Made by a program: the position numbers and the translations under genes. Below the pieces are notes generated by a model, which was not told where the DNA came from, ran no database searches, and worked only from the letters and a program-made list of their open reading frames with translations. A DNA stretch of 64,000 nt from Streptomyces hydrogenans (GTDB taxonomy: Bacteria; Actinomycetota; Actinomycetes; Streptomycetales; Streptomycetaceae), in contig NZ_BNBS01000006.1 of NCBI RefSeq assembly GCF_014656075.1, positions 62,001 through 126,000 of the forward strand. The letters run 5' to 3'. Shown here one piece after another: positions 36,601 to 44,929 of this stretch. Each line of letters starts with the position of its first letter. Within the stretch, counting starts at the first letter, position 1.

Positions 36601-38647
36601 CGTCCTCGCCGACCTCACCGTGTACGGCGAGGCGGCGGCCCGCCAGGCCTCGATCGCCACCGGCTTCAAGGCCGCCGACGTGCCCAGCCTGTCGACCACC
36701 GGTGACTTCGAGAACGACGGCTTCGCCGACCTCTGGTCGCGCGACGGACTCGGTCGCGCCTACGTCTACTCCGGCCAGGCGCCCGTCAACGGCCAGTCCT
36801 TCAAGGCCGCCCGCTACATCACCACCACCGGCTACGACTGGAACGAGTGCAAGCCGTTCGCCCCGGCGACCGGCACCACGCAGATCCAGGTCTGCGGCCC
36901 CATCCTCGGCAAGTACGAGGCCCTCGGCGGTCCGGCCGTCTTCGGCAAGCCGACCTCCGCCGTGACCAACGTCAGCGACGGCGGACGGTACGTCAACTTC
37001 GCCCAGCCCGGCACCACCGCCACCGACCGCGCCATCTCCTGGAGCAAGAACACCGGAGCCTGGTCCGTCGCCAACGGCGTCTTCAGCCGGTGGGTCACCG
37101 CCGGACGGGAGACCGGAACCCTCGGCTACCCGACCGCCGACGAGCGGCAGACGGGCGTCCAGGGCGGCACCTTCATCACCTTCAGCAAGGCCGGCAAGGC
37201 CGGCGCCATCTACTGGCGCGACGGCATCGGCTCGGAGATGATCACGGGCGCCATCTACAACCAGTACGTGAAGCTCGGCGGCGTCCGCGTCTACGGCTAC
37301 CCGACCGGCGACGCGGTGGCGACCACGGGCGTCACCGGTCTCGTCCAGCACTTCCGCTCGGGCACGTCCGCCACGGACAACCACTCCTTCTACTACAGTG
37401 CCGCGACCGGCGCCGCGCCCGTCTCCGGCGCCATCCGCACCCACTGGCTGAGCAAGGGCGGGCACACCGGCACCCTCGGGTTCCCGGCCTCGGCCGAGTA
37501 CTCCGTCTACGGCGGCCGGCGCACCACCTTCAAGAACGGCTACATCCGCTGGAACCGGCAGACCGCGCACGTCGCGGAGCACGCCTGGACCGACCGGACC
37601 GCGCACCTGCGGACCGACCTGGCCGGCGACTACGACGGTGACGGCAAGACCGACATCTTCACCGTCTACGACTACGAGAAGGGCGGCATCGGCCTCTACG
37701 TGGCCAAGGCCAACAACAACGACGGCCACAACCCGCCGCAGGAGTACTTCGCCACGGACGACCCGGGCGACTGGTACTACGACAGCAGCAAGTGGGCGGC
37801 CGGTGACTTCAACGGCGACGGCCGCGACGACCTCGTGGGCTTCTACGGCTACGGGACCGGAGCCGTCAGGGCGTACTCCTTCCTGAGCCAGGCCAGTGGC
37901 GGACCCGTCCGGCGCACCAGCATCGACCTGCCCACGGGCCAGTGGGACTGGTCGAAGAGCACCATGCTCGCCGGTGACCTCAACGGCGACGGCCGGGACG
38001 ACCTCGCCTTCGTCTACGACCACGGCAACGGCGTCCTGGGCGTGAAGCGGGCCCTGTCCAAGGCCGACGGCACCTTCGAGAACCCGGTCGAGTCGTTCCG
38101 CACGGCGGCGACCTGGTGGTACGCGGCCTCGGCCAGCTACACCATGGGCGACACCAACGGTGACGGCCGGGACGACATCGTCGCCCTCTACGGCTACGCC
38201 AACGGCGAGGCCCGTCTCTTCACCTTCGCGGCGAAGGCCGACGGCCACCTCAGCAACTACGTGGGCTCCTGGTCCGCGCCCGCCGGCGTCTGGGAGCGCA
38301 GCCGGGCCAAGCTGACCACGGGCGACTTCAACAAGGACGGCCGCGACGACCTCGCGGTCATGTACGGGTACGACGACGGGCGCACCGACACCCGGATCTT
38401 CCACGCCCGGGCCGACGGCGGCTTCGACGGCTTCGTGACGCCGTACTCCAGCCTCCCCGGCGGCTGGTACTCGTCGAGCACCGGGAACCTCGTGACCGGC
38501 GACATGAACGCCGACGGCTACCCCGACATCACCACCTCGTACAACTACGCCAACGGCGAGACGTGGGTGTTCACCTTCCACGGCAACGCGGCGGGAACGG
38601 TCGACCGGCCGGCCCGCGGCTGGTACGTCAGGCCCGGCGTCTGGTAG
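33659..38647 (+). CDS. Giant secreted FG-GAP/LGFP repeat protein
   Basis: The 1662-residue protein starts MRQSTSRKSGPGRAVRRG with a signal peptide (AAVVVVMSAGLLSLAPSGFA). Residues ~325-515 resemble a DNRLRE-type beta domain that in Streptomyces is often found at the N-terminus of RHS proteins (VVIDPKWAPDAW, TYFRIPI). FG-GAP/VCBS repeats with calcium-type loops (GDLNGDDMVDL, GDLNKDGLPEI, GDFENDGFADL) fill ~750-1070. LGFP-like repeats (LGKYEALGGPAVFGKPTS, GTLGYPTADE, GTLGFPASAE) fill ~1076-1300. A second FG-GAP block (GDYDGDGKTD, GDFNGDGRDD, GDTNGDGRDD) ends the protein. ATG 33659 follows GGGGAGGGG; 60 upstream in-frame codons lack signal-peptide features. It is probably a cell-surface adhesin or toxin-display partner. 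Confidence 0.85.
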   Translation: MRQSTSRKSGPGRAVRRGVSAAVVVVMSAGLLSLAPSGFAVPAAPATPEADAPLTPQSERDAKVTAQALKEAKETGKPVEIPSRRTETDEVFINPDGTARVDRSILPVRVRKGSKLVDIDPNLAAGTDGRLAPKASAMAVSFSGGGDDVFATMIREGRTVTLTWPHGKLPKPTVSGRTATYANVLPGVDLTATADDVSFSHALVVKTPAAAKNPAVRSVDFGLKTRGLQVTQGEAGELLAKNPSRDAVFAAPQPHMWDSAGSETSTAIDPKTPKAAKPAAARSLQDTLTGAVEGSNRAKLGVKLGAGKVTLTPDTKLLDDPKTVFPVVIDPKWAPDAWKNAWSVAYKHSAYPGTENTVYYNGGTLSDHARVGVSIDGDNGGTVRANTYFRIPIGNLAGKDIIKSTLRIQQTHAGSWSCSSGDVQVKTIGNNLPTNITWNNQPAWGALVDSSGESYGGRNCPSDTAGLVEFDVTGGISDAVDDKWGSWSFVLTSKSNAVDVSWRKFNPNSARVSTFYNTLPSRPTLSIDPSLPCAGGIIGTTDEIVLNASKFEDDENDDLDVEFKWAQNGQPAKTVSRNASSGGTAQLRIPAGTTLPSATFWYEAVVKDGVGNSPRAGRCYFTYDRTGPKNPPKVSSSDWPENLGKGCTPDLPAGTPCSKKARTTGSFTFAANPASGETNDIVEYVWWTDYDTKEKPVKPASTGGSVTVSVKPMANGPQYLYVRSEDAANNRSRVKAYLFIPSRSDKRDKLGDLNGDDMVDLVTLDPGAGTLWSYPSRGDGTFGTGMSAKDESFASGTVSVGGSWDDDDYYEDLVSLQPAEDDPSTYELWAYRGNGGGKLLTGENDRQNLTIATNNCYNPARSDCDNHWAKGAEIVSVPSLSDDDGAPYGGPDGVIDERDFPDLLVKEGANLWLYLGSRSGGMLDNFTGPIALGNADWQDMTIMTPGDLNKDGLPEIWARDKVKGTIHQYTSKRTTVPGQGGVLADLTVYGEAAARQASIATGFKAADVPSLSTTGDFENDGFADLWSRDGLGRAYVYSGQAPVNGQSFKAARYITTTGYDWNECKPFAPATGTTQIQVCGPILGKYEALGGPAVFGKPTSAVTNVSDGGRYVNFAQPGTTATDRAISWSKNTGAWSVANGVFSRWVTAGRETGTLGYPTADERQTGVQGGTFITFSKAGKAGAIYWRDGIGSEMITGAIYNQYVKLGGVRVYGYPTGDAVATTGVTGLVQHFRSGTSATDNHSFYYSAATGAAPVSGAIRTHWLSKGGHTGTLGFPASAEYSVYGGRRTTFKNGYIRWNRQTAHVAEHAWTDRTAHLRTDLAGDYDGDGKTDIFTVYDYEKGGIGLYVAKANNNDGHNPPQEYFATDDPGDWYYDSSKWAAGDFNGDGRDDLVGFYGYGTGAVRAYSFLSQASGGPVRRTSIDLPTGQWDWSKSTMLAGDLNGDGRDDLAFVYDHGNGVLGVKRALSKADGTFENPVESFRTAATWWYAASASYTMGDTNGDGRDDIVALYGYANGEARLFTFAAKADGHLSNYVGSWSAPAGVWERSRAKLTTGDFNKDGRDDLAVMYGYDDGRTDTRIFHARADGGFDGFVTPYSSLPGGWYSSSTGNLVTGDMNADGYPDITTSYNYANGETWVFTFHGNAAGTVDRPARGWYVRPGVW

Positions 38648-38677
38648 GCACCGGCGCCGCCACCTGACGGCATGACG

Positions 38678-38708
38678 AGGGCCGCACCCCAGCCAGGGGT
38701 GCGGCCCT
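38678..38708 (+). terminator. Terminator after the FG-GAP gene
   Basis: AGGGCCGCACCCC pairs perfectly with GGGGTGCGGCCCT around loop AGCCA. It lies 30 bp after the stop. Confidence 0.8.
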
Positions 38709-38744
38709 TCGCGTGCGCTCCGGCCGATTCGGGGTCGGTCGCCG

Positions 38745-38750
38745 TAGGCT
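38745..38750 (+). promoter_or_regulatory. glmS -10 box (leaderless start)
   Basis: TAGGCT ends 6 nt before the glmS ATG and no Shine-Dalgarno sequence is present. The transcript should begin at or very near the A of ATG 38757. Confidence 0.6.
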
Positions 38751-38756
38751 GCCGTC

Positions 38757-40604
38757 ATGTGCGGAATCGTGGGATACGTCGGCGGGCAGTCGGCGCTTGA
38801 TGTGGTCGTCGCGGGGCTGAAGCGGCTGGAGTACCGGGGGTACGACTCGGCCGGGGTCGCCGTGCTCGCGGACGGGGGGCTCGCCGCCGCGAAGAAGGCG
38901 GGGAAGCTCGTCAACCTGGAGAAGGAGCTGGTGGAGCGGCCGCTGGCCGGCGGGTCCGTCGGGATCGGGCACACCCGGTGGGCCACCCACGGCGGGCCGA
39001 CCGACGCCAACGCCCACCCGCACCTCGACAACGCCGGGCGCGTCGCCGTCGTGCACAACGGGATCATCGAGAACTTCGCCGCCCTGCGCGAGGAGCTGGC
39101 CGAGCGCGGGCACGCGCTGCTCTCCGAGACCGACACCGAGGTCGTCGCCCATCTGCTGGCCGAGGAGTTCTCCTCGGTCGGCGACCTGGCCGAGGCCATG
39201 CGGCTGGTCTGCCGGCGGCTCGACGGAGCCTTCACGCTCGTCGCCGTCCACGCCGACCAGCCCGACGTCGTGGTCGGCGCGCGGCGGAACTCGCCGCTCG
39301 TGGTCGGCGTCGGCGAGGGGGAGAACTTCCTCGCCTCCGACGTGTCCGCCTTCATCGCGCACACCCGCTCCGCCATCGAGCTCGGACAGGACCAGGTCGT
39401 CGAGCTGACCCGGGACGGCGTCACCGTCACCGACTTCGACGGCGCGCCGGCCGAGGTCCGCGCCTTCCACGTCGACTGGGACGCCTCCGCCGCCGAGAAG
39501 GGCGGCTACGACCACTTCATGCTCAAGGAGATCGCCGAGCAGCCGAAGGCCGTCGCCGACACCCTCCTCGGGCGGATCGACGCGAACGGCCGGCTCACCC
39601 TCGACGAGGTGCGCATCCCGGACGCCGTGCTCCGCGAGGCCGACAAGGTCGTCATCATCGCCTGCGGCACCGCCTTCCACGCCGGTCTGATCGCCAAGTA
39701 CGCCATCGAGCACTGGACCCGGATCCCCTGCGAGGTGGAGCTGGCCAGCGAGTTCCGCTACCGCGACCCGATCCTCGGGCAGCGGACGCTCGTCATCGCG
39801 ATCTCCCAGTCCGGCGAGACCATGGACACCCTGATGGCGCTGCGGCACGCCCGCGAGCAGGGCGCCAAGGTCCTCGCCGTCTGCAACACCAACGGGTCGA
39901 CCATCCCCCGGGAGTCCGACGCCGTGCTCTACACGCACGCCGGGCCCGAGGTCGCCGTCGCCTCCACGAAGGCCTTCCTCACCCAGCTCGTCGCCTGCTA
40001 CCTTCTCGCCCTCTACCTGGGGCAGGTGCGCGGCACCAAGTGGGGCGACGAGATCCACGCCGTCGTCCGCGAACTCGCCCGGATCGGCGAGGAGGTCGAG
40101 CGGGTGCTGGAGACCATGGAGCCGGTCCGGGCCCTCGCCCGCTCCCTCGCCCACAAGGACACGATCCTCTTCCTCGGCCGGCACGTCGGCTACCCGGTGG
40201 CCCTCGAAGGCGCGCTGAAGCTCAAGGAACTCGCCTACATGCACGCCGAGGGCTTCGCGGCCGGCGAGCTGAAGCACGGGCCGATCGCCCTCATCGAGGA
40301 GGACCTGCCGGTCGTCGTGGTGGTGCCCTCGCCGAAGGGGCGTTCGGTCCTCCACGACAAGATCGTCTCCAACATCCAGGAGATCCGGGCCCGCGGCGCC
40401 CGGACGATCGTGATCGCGGAGGAGGGCGACGAGGCCGTCGTCCCCTTCGCCGACCACCTCGTCCGCGTCCCCGCCACGCCCACGCTGCTCCAGCCGCTCG
40501 TCTCCACGGTGCCGCTCCAGGTCTTCGCCTGCGAGCTGGCCACCGCGCGGGGCAACGAGGTGGACCAGCCGCGCAACCTGGCCAAGTCCGTGACGGTGGA
40601 GTGA
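38757..40604 (+). CDS. glmS: Glutamine-fructose-6-phosphate aminotransferase (isomerising)
   Basis: The 615-residue enzyme makes glucosamine-6-P, feeding glmM. The N-terminal nucleophile is C2 of [10 protein letters not shown], exposed after Met removal. The glutaminase domain has [19 protein letters not shown] near residues 68-86. Two SIS domains follow with [20 protein letters not shown] and [10 protein letters not shown], ending [13 protein letters not shown]. Leaderless start as described. acpS follows after 7 bp. Confidence 0.97.
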   Translation: MCGIVGYVGGQSALDVVVAGLKRLEYRGYDSAGVAVLADGGLAAAKKAGKLVNLEKELVERPLAGGSVGIGHTRWATHGGPTDANAHPHLDNAGRVAVVHNGIIENFAALREELAERGHALLSETDTEVVAHLLAEEFSSVGDLAEAMRLVCRRLDGAFTLVAVHADQPDVVVGARRNSPLVVGVGEGENFLASDVSAFIAHTRSAIELGQDQVVELTRDGVTVTDFDGAPAEVRAFHVDWDASAAEKGGYDHFMLKEIAEQPKAVADTLLGRIDANGRLTLDEVRIPDAVLREADKVVIIACGTAFHAGLIAKYAIEHWTRIPCEVELASEFRYRDPILGQRTLVIAISQSGETMDTLMALRHAREQGAKVLAVCNTNGSTIPRESDAVLYTHAGPEVAVASTKAFLTQLVACYLLALYLGQVRGTKWGDEIHAVVRELARIGEEVERVLETMEPVRALARSLAHKDTILFLGRHVGYPVALEGALKLKELAYMHAEGFAAGELKHGPIALIEEDLPVVVVVPSPKGRSVLHDKIVSNIQEIRARGARTIVIAEEGDEAVVPFADHLVRVPATPTLLQPLVSTVPLQVFACELATARGNEVDQPRNLAKSVTVE

Positions 40605-40611
40605 GCAGGAC

Positions 40612-40980
40612 ATGATCATCGGGGTGGGGATCGACGTGGCGGAGATCGACCGGTTCGCCGCGTCCCTGGAACGCACGCCGGCGCTCGTCCAGCGCCTCTT
40701 CGTGGACGCCGAGCTGCTCCTGCCGAGCGGCGAGCGCCGCGGCCCGGCCTCCCTCGCGGCGCGCTTCGCCGCCAAGGAGGCCCTGGCGAAGGCGCTCGGC
40801 GCGCCGGGCAACCTGCTGTGGACGGACGCCGAGGTGTACGTCGAGTCCACCGGCCGCCCCCGGCTGCGGGTCAGCGGCACGGTGGCGGCCCGCGCGGCCG
40901 AGCTGGGCGTGAAGCACTGGCACGTCTCGCTGAGCCATGACGCCGGGGTGGCCTCGGCGGTGGTGATCGCCGAGGGCTGA
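40612..40980 (+). CDS. acpS: Holo-[acyl-carrier-protein] synthase
   Basis: The 122-residue enzyme transfers phosphopantetheine from CoA to ACP. Family motifs are [12 protein letters not shown] at residues 3-14, with the metal-binding Asp, and [12 protein letters not shown] near 52-63. It ends with [27 protein letters not shown] site precedes the ATG. It lies 7 bp after glmS and probably shares its transcript. CoA for this step depends on coaA in the same window. Confidence 0.95.
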   Translation: MIIGVGIDVAEIDRFAASLERTPALVQRLFVDAELLLPSGERRGPASLAARFAAKEALAKALGAPGNLLWTDAEVYVESTGRPRLRVSGTVAARAAELGVKHWHVSLSHDAGVASAVVIAEG

Positions 40981-41012
40981 GCCGCGCCGGCGGGCGTGAG
41001 CGTACGGATACG

Positions 41013-41058
41013 GGAGCGGGGCCCGGCCGCGGGGAGGCGGTACCGGGCCCCGTTCCGT
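41013..41058. terminator. Bidirectional terminator between acpS and the LAXTG protein gene
   Basis: CGGGGCCCGG (41017-41026) pairs with CCGGGCCCCG (41043-41052), extended by GGA/TCC on the outside. It lies in the 141-bp convergent gap. Confidence 0.7.
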
Positions 41059-41121
41059 GCCGCGCGCGGCCGCCGGGGCCGGCTGCGGAGACGAGTGCCG
41101 CGCGCGGGGTCGGTGTGCCCC

Positions 41122-42597
41122 CTACGGGGCGGGTTCCTCCTCGGCGCGCTGCCGGCGCCGGGCCAGGACGACGGCCAGACCGCCGAGGGCGGCGAAGCTC
41201 GCCGCGGCGAGGGTCAGGGGGAGGGTCCGGCCGCCGCCGGTGGAGGCGAGGGCGGGGCCCGCGGCCGAGCCGGTGAGGGGATCGGGAGCGGAGCCGGGGC
41301 CGGTGTCCGGAGCGCTGCCGGGCGGCTGGGCGGAGGTGGTCTCCGGGGGAGCCGTGCTGTCCCGGGGCCGCGTCGGGGTCGCTGCCGTCGGGGTCGGCTG
41401 CCCGGTGGCGGTGGCGGTGGCGGTGGCGGTGGCGGTGGTCGTGGAGGTCGGGGTGGGGGAGGCCGTGTCGGTCGGTTCGGCGGTGGGTCCGCCGGTCGGC
41501 GTCGGCGTCGGCGTCGGCGTCGCGGTCGGTGTCGGTTCGCCCGTCGCGGTCGGCGTCGGTGTCGGGGTGGGTTCCGGTGTCGGTTCCGGGGGTGTTCTGC
41601 GGACCGTCTGGGTGACCGCGCCGCCCGCCACCGTGTAGAGCGTGTGGTCCTCGGGGTCCAGGGCGAGGGCGGCCGGGCGTTCGCCGGTCGGCAGGGTCTC
41701 CGTGACCCTGCCCTCCGCCGGGTCGACGACCGCGACGGACGCGGTGCCGGTCTGCGCCGCGTAGAGGGTGGCGGTGCCGGGGTCGTACGCGAGGGCCTTC
41801 GGGTTGCCGGGGACCGGGAGGGTGCCGGTGATCCGTTCCGCCGAGAGGTCGACGACCGAGACCGTGCCGGCGGCCAGGTTGGCGACGTAACCGGTGCGGG
41901 TGGTGGGGTCGACCGTGACGCCCATGGAGCCGAGTGCGGTGGTGCCGAGGCCGATGGTGCCGGTGAGGCGGCCGGTGGCGCCGTCGACCGCGTTGAGCAC
42001 GTTCCTGTAGACGACCGTGCCGTTCTCGACGGCGCCGCCGACGTAGGTGGCGTAGCCGGTGTGGCGGGTGGTGTCCACGGCGAGTCCGGCCGGGTGGAAG
42101 GGGAGGACGACCGGGTCCCCGACGGCCGCGCCGGTGGCGGTGTCGTACACGGTGACCGATTTCGCGGCCTGGTCGCCGACGTACAGCCGGCCCTGGCCGG
42201 GGTCGGCGGCGAGGAGGGTGACGCTGCCGGAGACCGGGACGCGGTCGTCGGTGAGGGTGCGGGTCGCCGGGTCGAAGACGGCGATCCGGGTGGAGAGCCC
42301 GAGGTGCAGCGTCCCGCCCGGGCCGAGGGCCAGGACCGTCGCGGGGGCGGGCAGCGGCACCGGGTCGCCGACGGCGGCGCCGGTGGCCGTGTCGTACACG
42401 GTGAGGTGGTGGGCGGTGCCGTCGCTGCTGCTCACGTAGAGGCGGTCGGCGGCCGGGTCGACCTCGGCGTCGAGGGCGGCGCCGGACGGCGGGGTGATCG
42501 TGCGGAGGGTCTCGTGGTGGGGCCCGGTGGGGGCGGGGGCCGCCGCCGCGCCCACGAGGGCGAGCGCGGCGGCGGCCGTCAGGAGGACCGTTCTCAC
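41122..42597 (-). CDS. LAXTG-anchored beta-propeller surface protein
   Basis: The 491-residue protein has a signal peptide (VRTVLLTAAAALALVGAAAA). About 290 residues of YncE/NHL-like propeller repeats follow (LYVSSSDG, RLYVGDQAAKSVTVYDTATG, TGYVANLAAGTVSVVD, LYAAQTGTASVAVVD). A Thr/Pro-rich stalk encoded by short DNA repeats comes next, then a sorting signal ALASTGGG, a hydrophobic helix and RRRQR. LAXTG is the class E sortase signal of Streptomyces. GTG 42597 overlaps the upstream stop by 4 bp (GTGA), so it is coupled to the HtaA-like gene and shares its iron-box promoter. It may bind or present haem or siderophore at the wall; this is inference. Confidence 0.82.
   Translation of the reverse strand: MRTVLLTAAAALALVGAAAAPAPTGPHHETLRTITPPSGAALDAEVDPAADRLYVSSSDGTAHHLTVYDTATGAAVGDPVPLPAPATVLALGPGGTLHLGLSTRIAVFDPATRTLTDDRVPVSGSVTLLAADPGQGRLYVGDQAAKSVTVYDTATGAAVGDPVVLPFHPAGLAVDTTRHTGYATYVGGAVENGTVVYRNVLNAVDGATGRLTGTIGLGTTALGSMGVTVDPTTRTGYVANLAAGTVSVVDLSAERITGTLPVPGNPKALAYDPGTATLYAAQTGTASVAVVDPAEGRVTETLPTGERPAALALDPEDHTLYTVAGGAVTQTVRRTPPEPTPEPTPTPTPTATGEPTPTATPTPTPTPTGGPTAEPTDTASPTPTSTTTATATATATATGQPTPTAATPTRPRDSTAPPETTSAQPPGSAPDTGPGSAPDPLTGSAAGPALASTGGGRTLPLTLAAASFAALGGLAVVLARRRQRAEEEPAP
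41404..41433. repeat. Hexamer repeat (GGTGGC)x5 in the stalk region
   Basis: Five exact copies of GGTGGC code Ala-Thr dipeptides on the minus strand. A second tract, CGGCGT x4 at 41497-41520, codes Pro-Thr. Such hexamer tracts can change copy number without shifting frame, altering stalk length. Confidence 0.8.
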
Positions 42598-43163
42598 TGG
42601 AAGGTGACCGGGACGTAGACGTCGTACTTGCGGTCGGAGCTGTCGAAGTGGTCGGCGCGGGTGACGATCGCGCAGGTCACGCCGGACTGGCCGCAGGTGA
42701 CGGTGTCGGAGATCTTCGCCTTGACGTGGATCTGGACGGAGAAGGAGCCGAGGCCGTTCGCCTCGGTGAACGGGGAGGAGCTGGACGGGGACATCCAGTA
42801 CCAGTCGCTGTTCACCCAGTGGGAGGCGCCGGTGGTGCCGGTCTCGTCCTGGCCGCCGAGGCAGGGGGTGGGCTTGCTGTTCCAGGTGGCCGGGTCGGCC
42901 GTGTTCACCCCCGCCGGTATGGCGCAGAGGCCGACGTAGACGCCCTGGTCGGGGTTGTAGCCGGTGCCGCCGACCGTGACGTTGGCGCCGGTCGCCGCGG
43001 CGGTGTTCGGGGCGGTGAGGGAGAGGGTGTAGGAGCGGGTGCCGTCGGTGACGGTGCGGCCGGCGGTGGCGGCCGACGCGGAGGAGGCGAGGCCGAGGGT
43101 GAGGGCGCTCGCGGAGGCGAGGGCGAGGGCGGAGGTGAGGGCGGTACGGGTGCGGGTGCGCAT
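42594..43163 (-). CDS. Secreted HtaA-like haem-acquisition protein fragment
   Basis: The 189-residue protein has an Ala-rich signal peptide ending SSASA near residue 31. The mature part shows GTGYNPDQGVYVGLCAIPAG, PATWNSKPTPCLGG and a C-terminal AIVTRADHFDSSDRKYDVYV. These segments resemble the middle region of HtaA-type haem-uptake proteins of actinobacteria, but no full Htaa repeat is recognised. Two CxC-spaced cysteine pairs may form disulphides. An iron box lies 31 bp upstream of ATG 43163. It is first in a two-gene operon with the LAXTG propeller. Confidence 0.75.
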   Translation of the reverse strand: MRTRTRTALTSALALASASALTLGLASSASAATAGRTVTDGTRSYTLSLTAPNTAAATGANVTVGGTGYNPDQGVYVGLCAIPAGVNTADPATWNSKPTPCLGGQDETGTTGASHWVNSDWYWMSPSSSSPFTEANGLGSFSVQIHVKAKISDTVTCGQSGVTCAIVTRADHFDSSDRKYDVYVPVTFQ

Positions 43164-43193
43164 GGCGAAGCCGGCCTTCCGAGGCAGGATTGG

Positions 43194-43212
43194 TTAGGTA
43201 AGGCAAACCTAA
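43194..43212. promoter_or_regulatory. Iron box (DmdR/IdeR operator)
   Basis: TTAGGTAAGGCAAACCTAA is a near-perfect 19-bp iron box (known consensus TTAGGTTAGGCTAACCTAA). It overlaps the minus-strand -10 hexamer TAGGTT (complement of 43206-43211), whose TTGACG -35 lies 18 bp upstream (complement of 43230-43235). Iron-loaded repressor bound here would block the HtaA-like/LAXTG operon. Confidence 0.88.
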
Positions 43213-43235
43213 GTTGGAGCGTGAGGGGGCGTCAA
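43206..43235 (-). promoter_or_regulatory. Iron-regulated promoter of the HtaA-like operon
   Basis: On the minus strand TTGACG, an 18-bp spacer and TAGGTT form a good housekeeping promoter. The -10 box is embedded in the iron box. Confidence 0.7.
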
Positions 43236-43388
43236 CCCGCGCTTTCCGGCCGGTGCTTGGACGGCCCTCCCGGCGGCCACCCCGTCCGACCCCGCCCGCC
43301 TCCGCCCGCAGCACCGGCCCGCCCCGGCCGCCGCTCCCCGCCCGTTCCCTCCGGGCGCGGGCCCCGCGCCTGGGGCAGACTGCTGACC

Positions 43389-44840
43389 ATGCGTACCGCT
43401 CACCACGTGGAGACCGTCCGGGCCGCGGAGGCCGCACTGATGACGCGACTGCCCGAGGGCGCGCTGATGCAGCGGGCCGCCGCAGGGCTCGCCGCCGCCT
43501 GCTGCTCGCTGCTCGGCAAGGGCCGGGTGTACGGCTCCCGGGTCGTCCTCCTCGTCGGCAGCGGCGACAACGGCGGCGACGCCCTCTACGCCGGCGCCCG
43601 GCTCGCCCGGCGCGGCGCCGGCGTCACCGCCGTGCTGCTCGGCGCCCGCGCCCACGGCGCCGGACTCGCCGCGATCCGGGCGGCCGGCGGACGCGTCACC
43701 GAGGACCCGTACGAGGCGCTGGCCGCCGCCGACCTCGTCCTCGACGGCATCACCGGCATCGGCGGGGTCGGCGGACTGCGCCCCGAGGCCGTGCCCGTCG
43801 CCCGGGCCGCGCGCGGCTCCGACGCGGTCGTCGTCGCCGTCGACCTGCCCAGCGGCGTCGACGCCGACAGCGGCGAGGTCACCGGCGAGGCCCTCCGGGC
43901 CGACGCCACCGTCACCTTCGGCACCTACAAGCCGGGACTGCTCGTCGACCCCGCCCGGGAGTACGCGGGTGCCCTGCGCCTGGTGGACATCGGGCTCGCC
44001 GCCACCCTCCCGTCCGTGCCCGACGTCGAGGCGCTCCAGCACCAGGACGTGGCCCGGACGCTGCCCGCTCCGGCCGCCGAGAGCGACAAGTACCGGCGGG
44101 GCGTCCTCGGCGTCGTCGCCGGCTCCGAGCGGTACCCCGGCGCCGCCGTCCTCGCCGTGGCGGGCGCGCTGCGCGGCGGCGCCGGTGCCGTCCGGTACGT
44201 CGGCCACGCGCGCGAGGCGGTGATCGCCGCCCACCCGGAGACCCTGGTGCACGCGGGCCCGCCCGGGAAGGCCGGCCGCGTCCAGGCGTGGGTCGTCGGC
44301 CCCGGCCTCGGCGAGGGGCCCGGTGCCCGGGTCGCCGTCGCCGAGGTGCTCGCCTCCGACGTGCCCGTCCTCGTCGACGCCGACGGCCTGCGCGCCCTCG
44401 ACCCGGACGCCGTCCGCGAGCGCGCCGCGCCCACCCTGCTCACCCCGCACGCGGGCGAGGCGGCGGCCCTGCTCGGCACCGACCGGGCGGCCGAGGAGGT
44501 CGGCCGACGCGCCGCCGTCCGCGCGCTCGCCGCCCGCTACTCCGCCACCGTCCTCCTCAAGGGCTCCACCACCCTGGTCTGCGGGCCCGGCGGCTCCGGC
44601 CCGGTCCGGGTCAACCCCACCGGCACCCCCTGGCTCGCCACCGCCGGCTCCGGCGACGTCCTGTCCGGTCTGGCCGGCTCCCTCCTCGCCGCCGGTCTCG
44701 GTGCCGTCGACGCCGCCTCCTGCGCCGCCTACCTGCACGGGCTCGCCGCCCGCCGGGCCGCCGCCGGCACCGGCCCGATCACCGCGACGGAGGTCGCCGA
44801 CGCGCTGCGCGGCGCCTGGCAGGACGTCCGCGAGCCCTGA
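43389..44840 (+). CDS. nnrE: Bifunctional NAD(P)H-hydrate epimerase / ADP-dependent dehydratase
   Basis: The 483-residue protein repairs hydrated NAD(P)H. The N-terminal YjeF_N epimerase has LVGSGDNGGDALYAGARLAR near residues 55-74 and VDLPSGVDADSGEVTG near 155-170. The C-terminal ribokinase-like dehydratase has VVGPGLGEG, LTPHAGEAAALLG and LATAGSGDVLSGLAGSLLAA. CAGACT lies 7 nt before ATG 43389 and no Shine-Dalgarno is seen, so the start is probably leaderless. The nnrE-alr neighbourhood is conserved in actinobacteria. Confidence 0.94.
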   Translation: MRTAHHVETVRAAEAALMTRLPEGALMQRAAAGLAAACCSLLGKGRVYGSRVVLLVGSGDNGGDALYAGARLARRGAGVTAVLLGARAHGAGLAAIRAAGGRVTEDPYEALAAADLVLDGITGIGGVGGLRPEAVPVARAARGSDAVVVAVDLPSGVDADSGEVTGEALRADATVTFGTYKPGLLVDPAREYAGALRLVDIGLAATLPSVPDVEALQHQDVARTLPAPAAESDKYRRGVLGVVAGSERYPGAAVLAVAGALRGGAGAVRYVGHAREAVIAAHPETLVHAGPPGKAGRVQAWVVGPGLGEGPGARVAVAEVLASDVPVLVDADGLRALDPDAVRERAAPTLLTPHAGEAAALLGTDRAAEEVGRRAAVRALAARYSATVLLKGSTTLVCGPGGSGPVRVNPTGTPWLATAGSGDVLSGLAGSLLAAGLGAVDAASCAAYLHGLAARRAAAGTGPITATEVADALRGAWQDVREP

Positions 44841-44929
44841 CCGCGCCACGCCCCCGGTCGGCCCAACTCCGCTGCTCCGCCCGGGGGTCAGCGCGCGCCG
44901 GGCCGGACCGGGGCGGTTCGGATGGAGCG

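Noticed and set aside
25453..38756. Prophage or integrative element carrying the RHS locus
   Set aside because: No integrase, tRNA gene or flanking direct repeat was found; insertion is suggested only by gene content and composition.
33716..39430. Minus-strand open frame of 1904 codons
   Set aside because: It is the antisense of the FG-GAP gene and glmS, kept open by high GC at third positions; it has low-complexity composition and no family motif.
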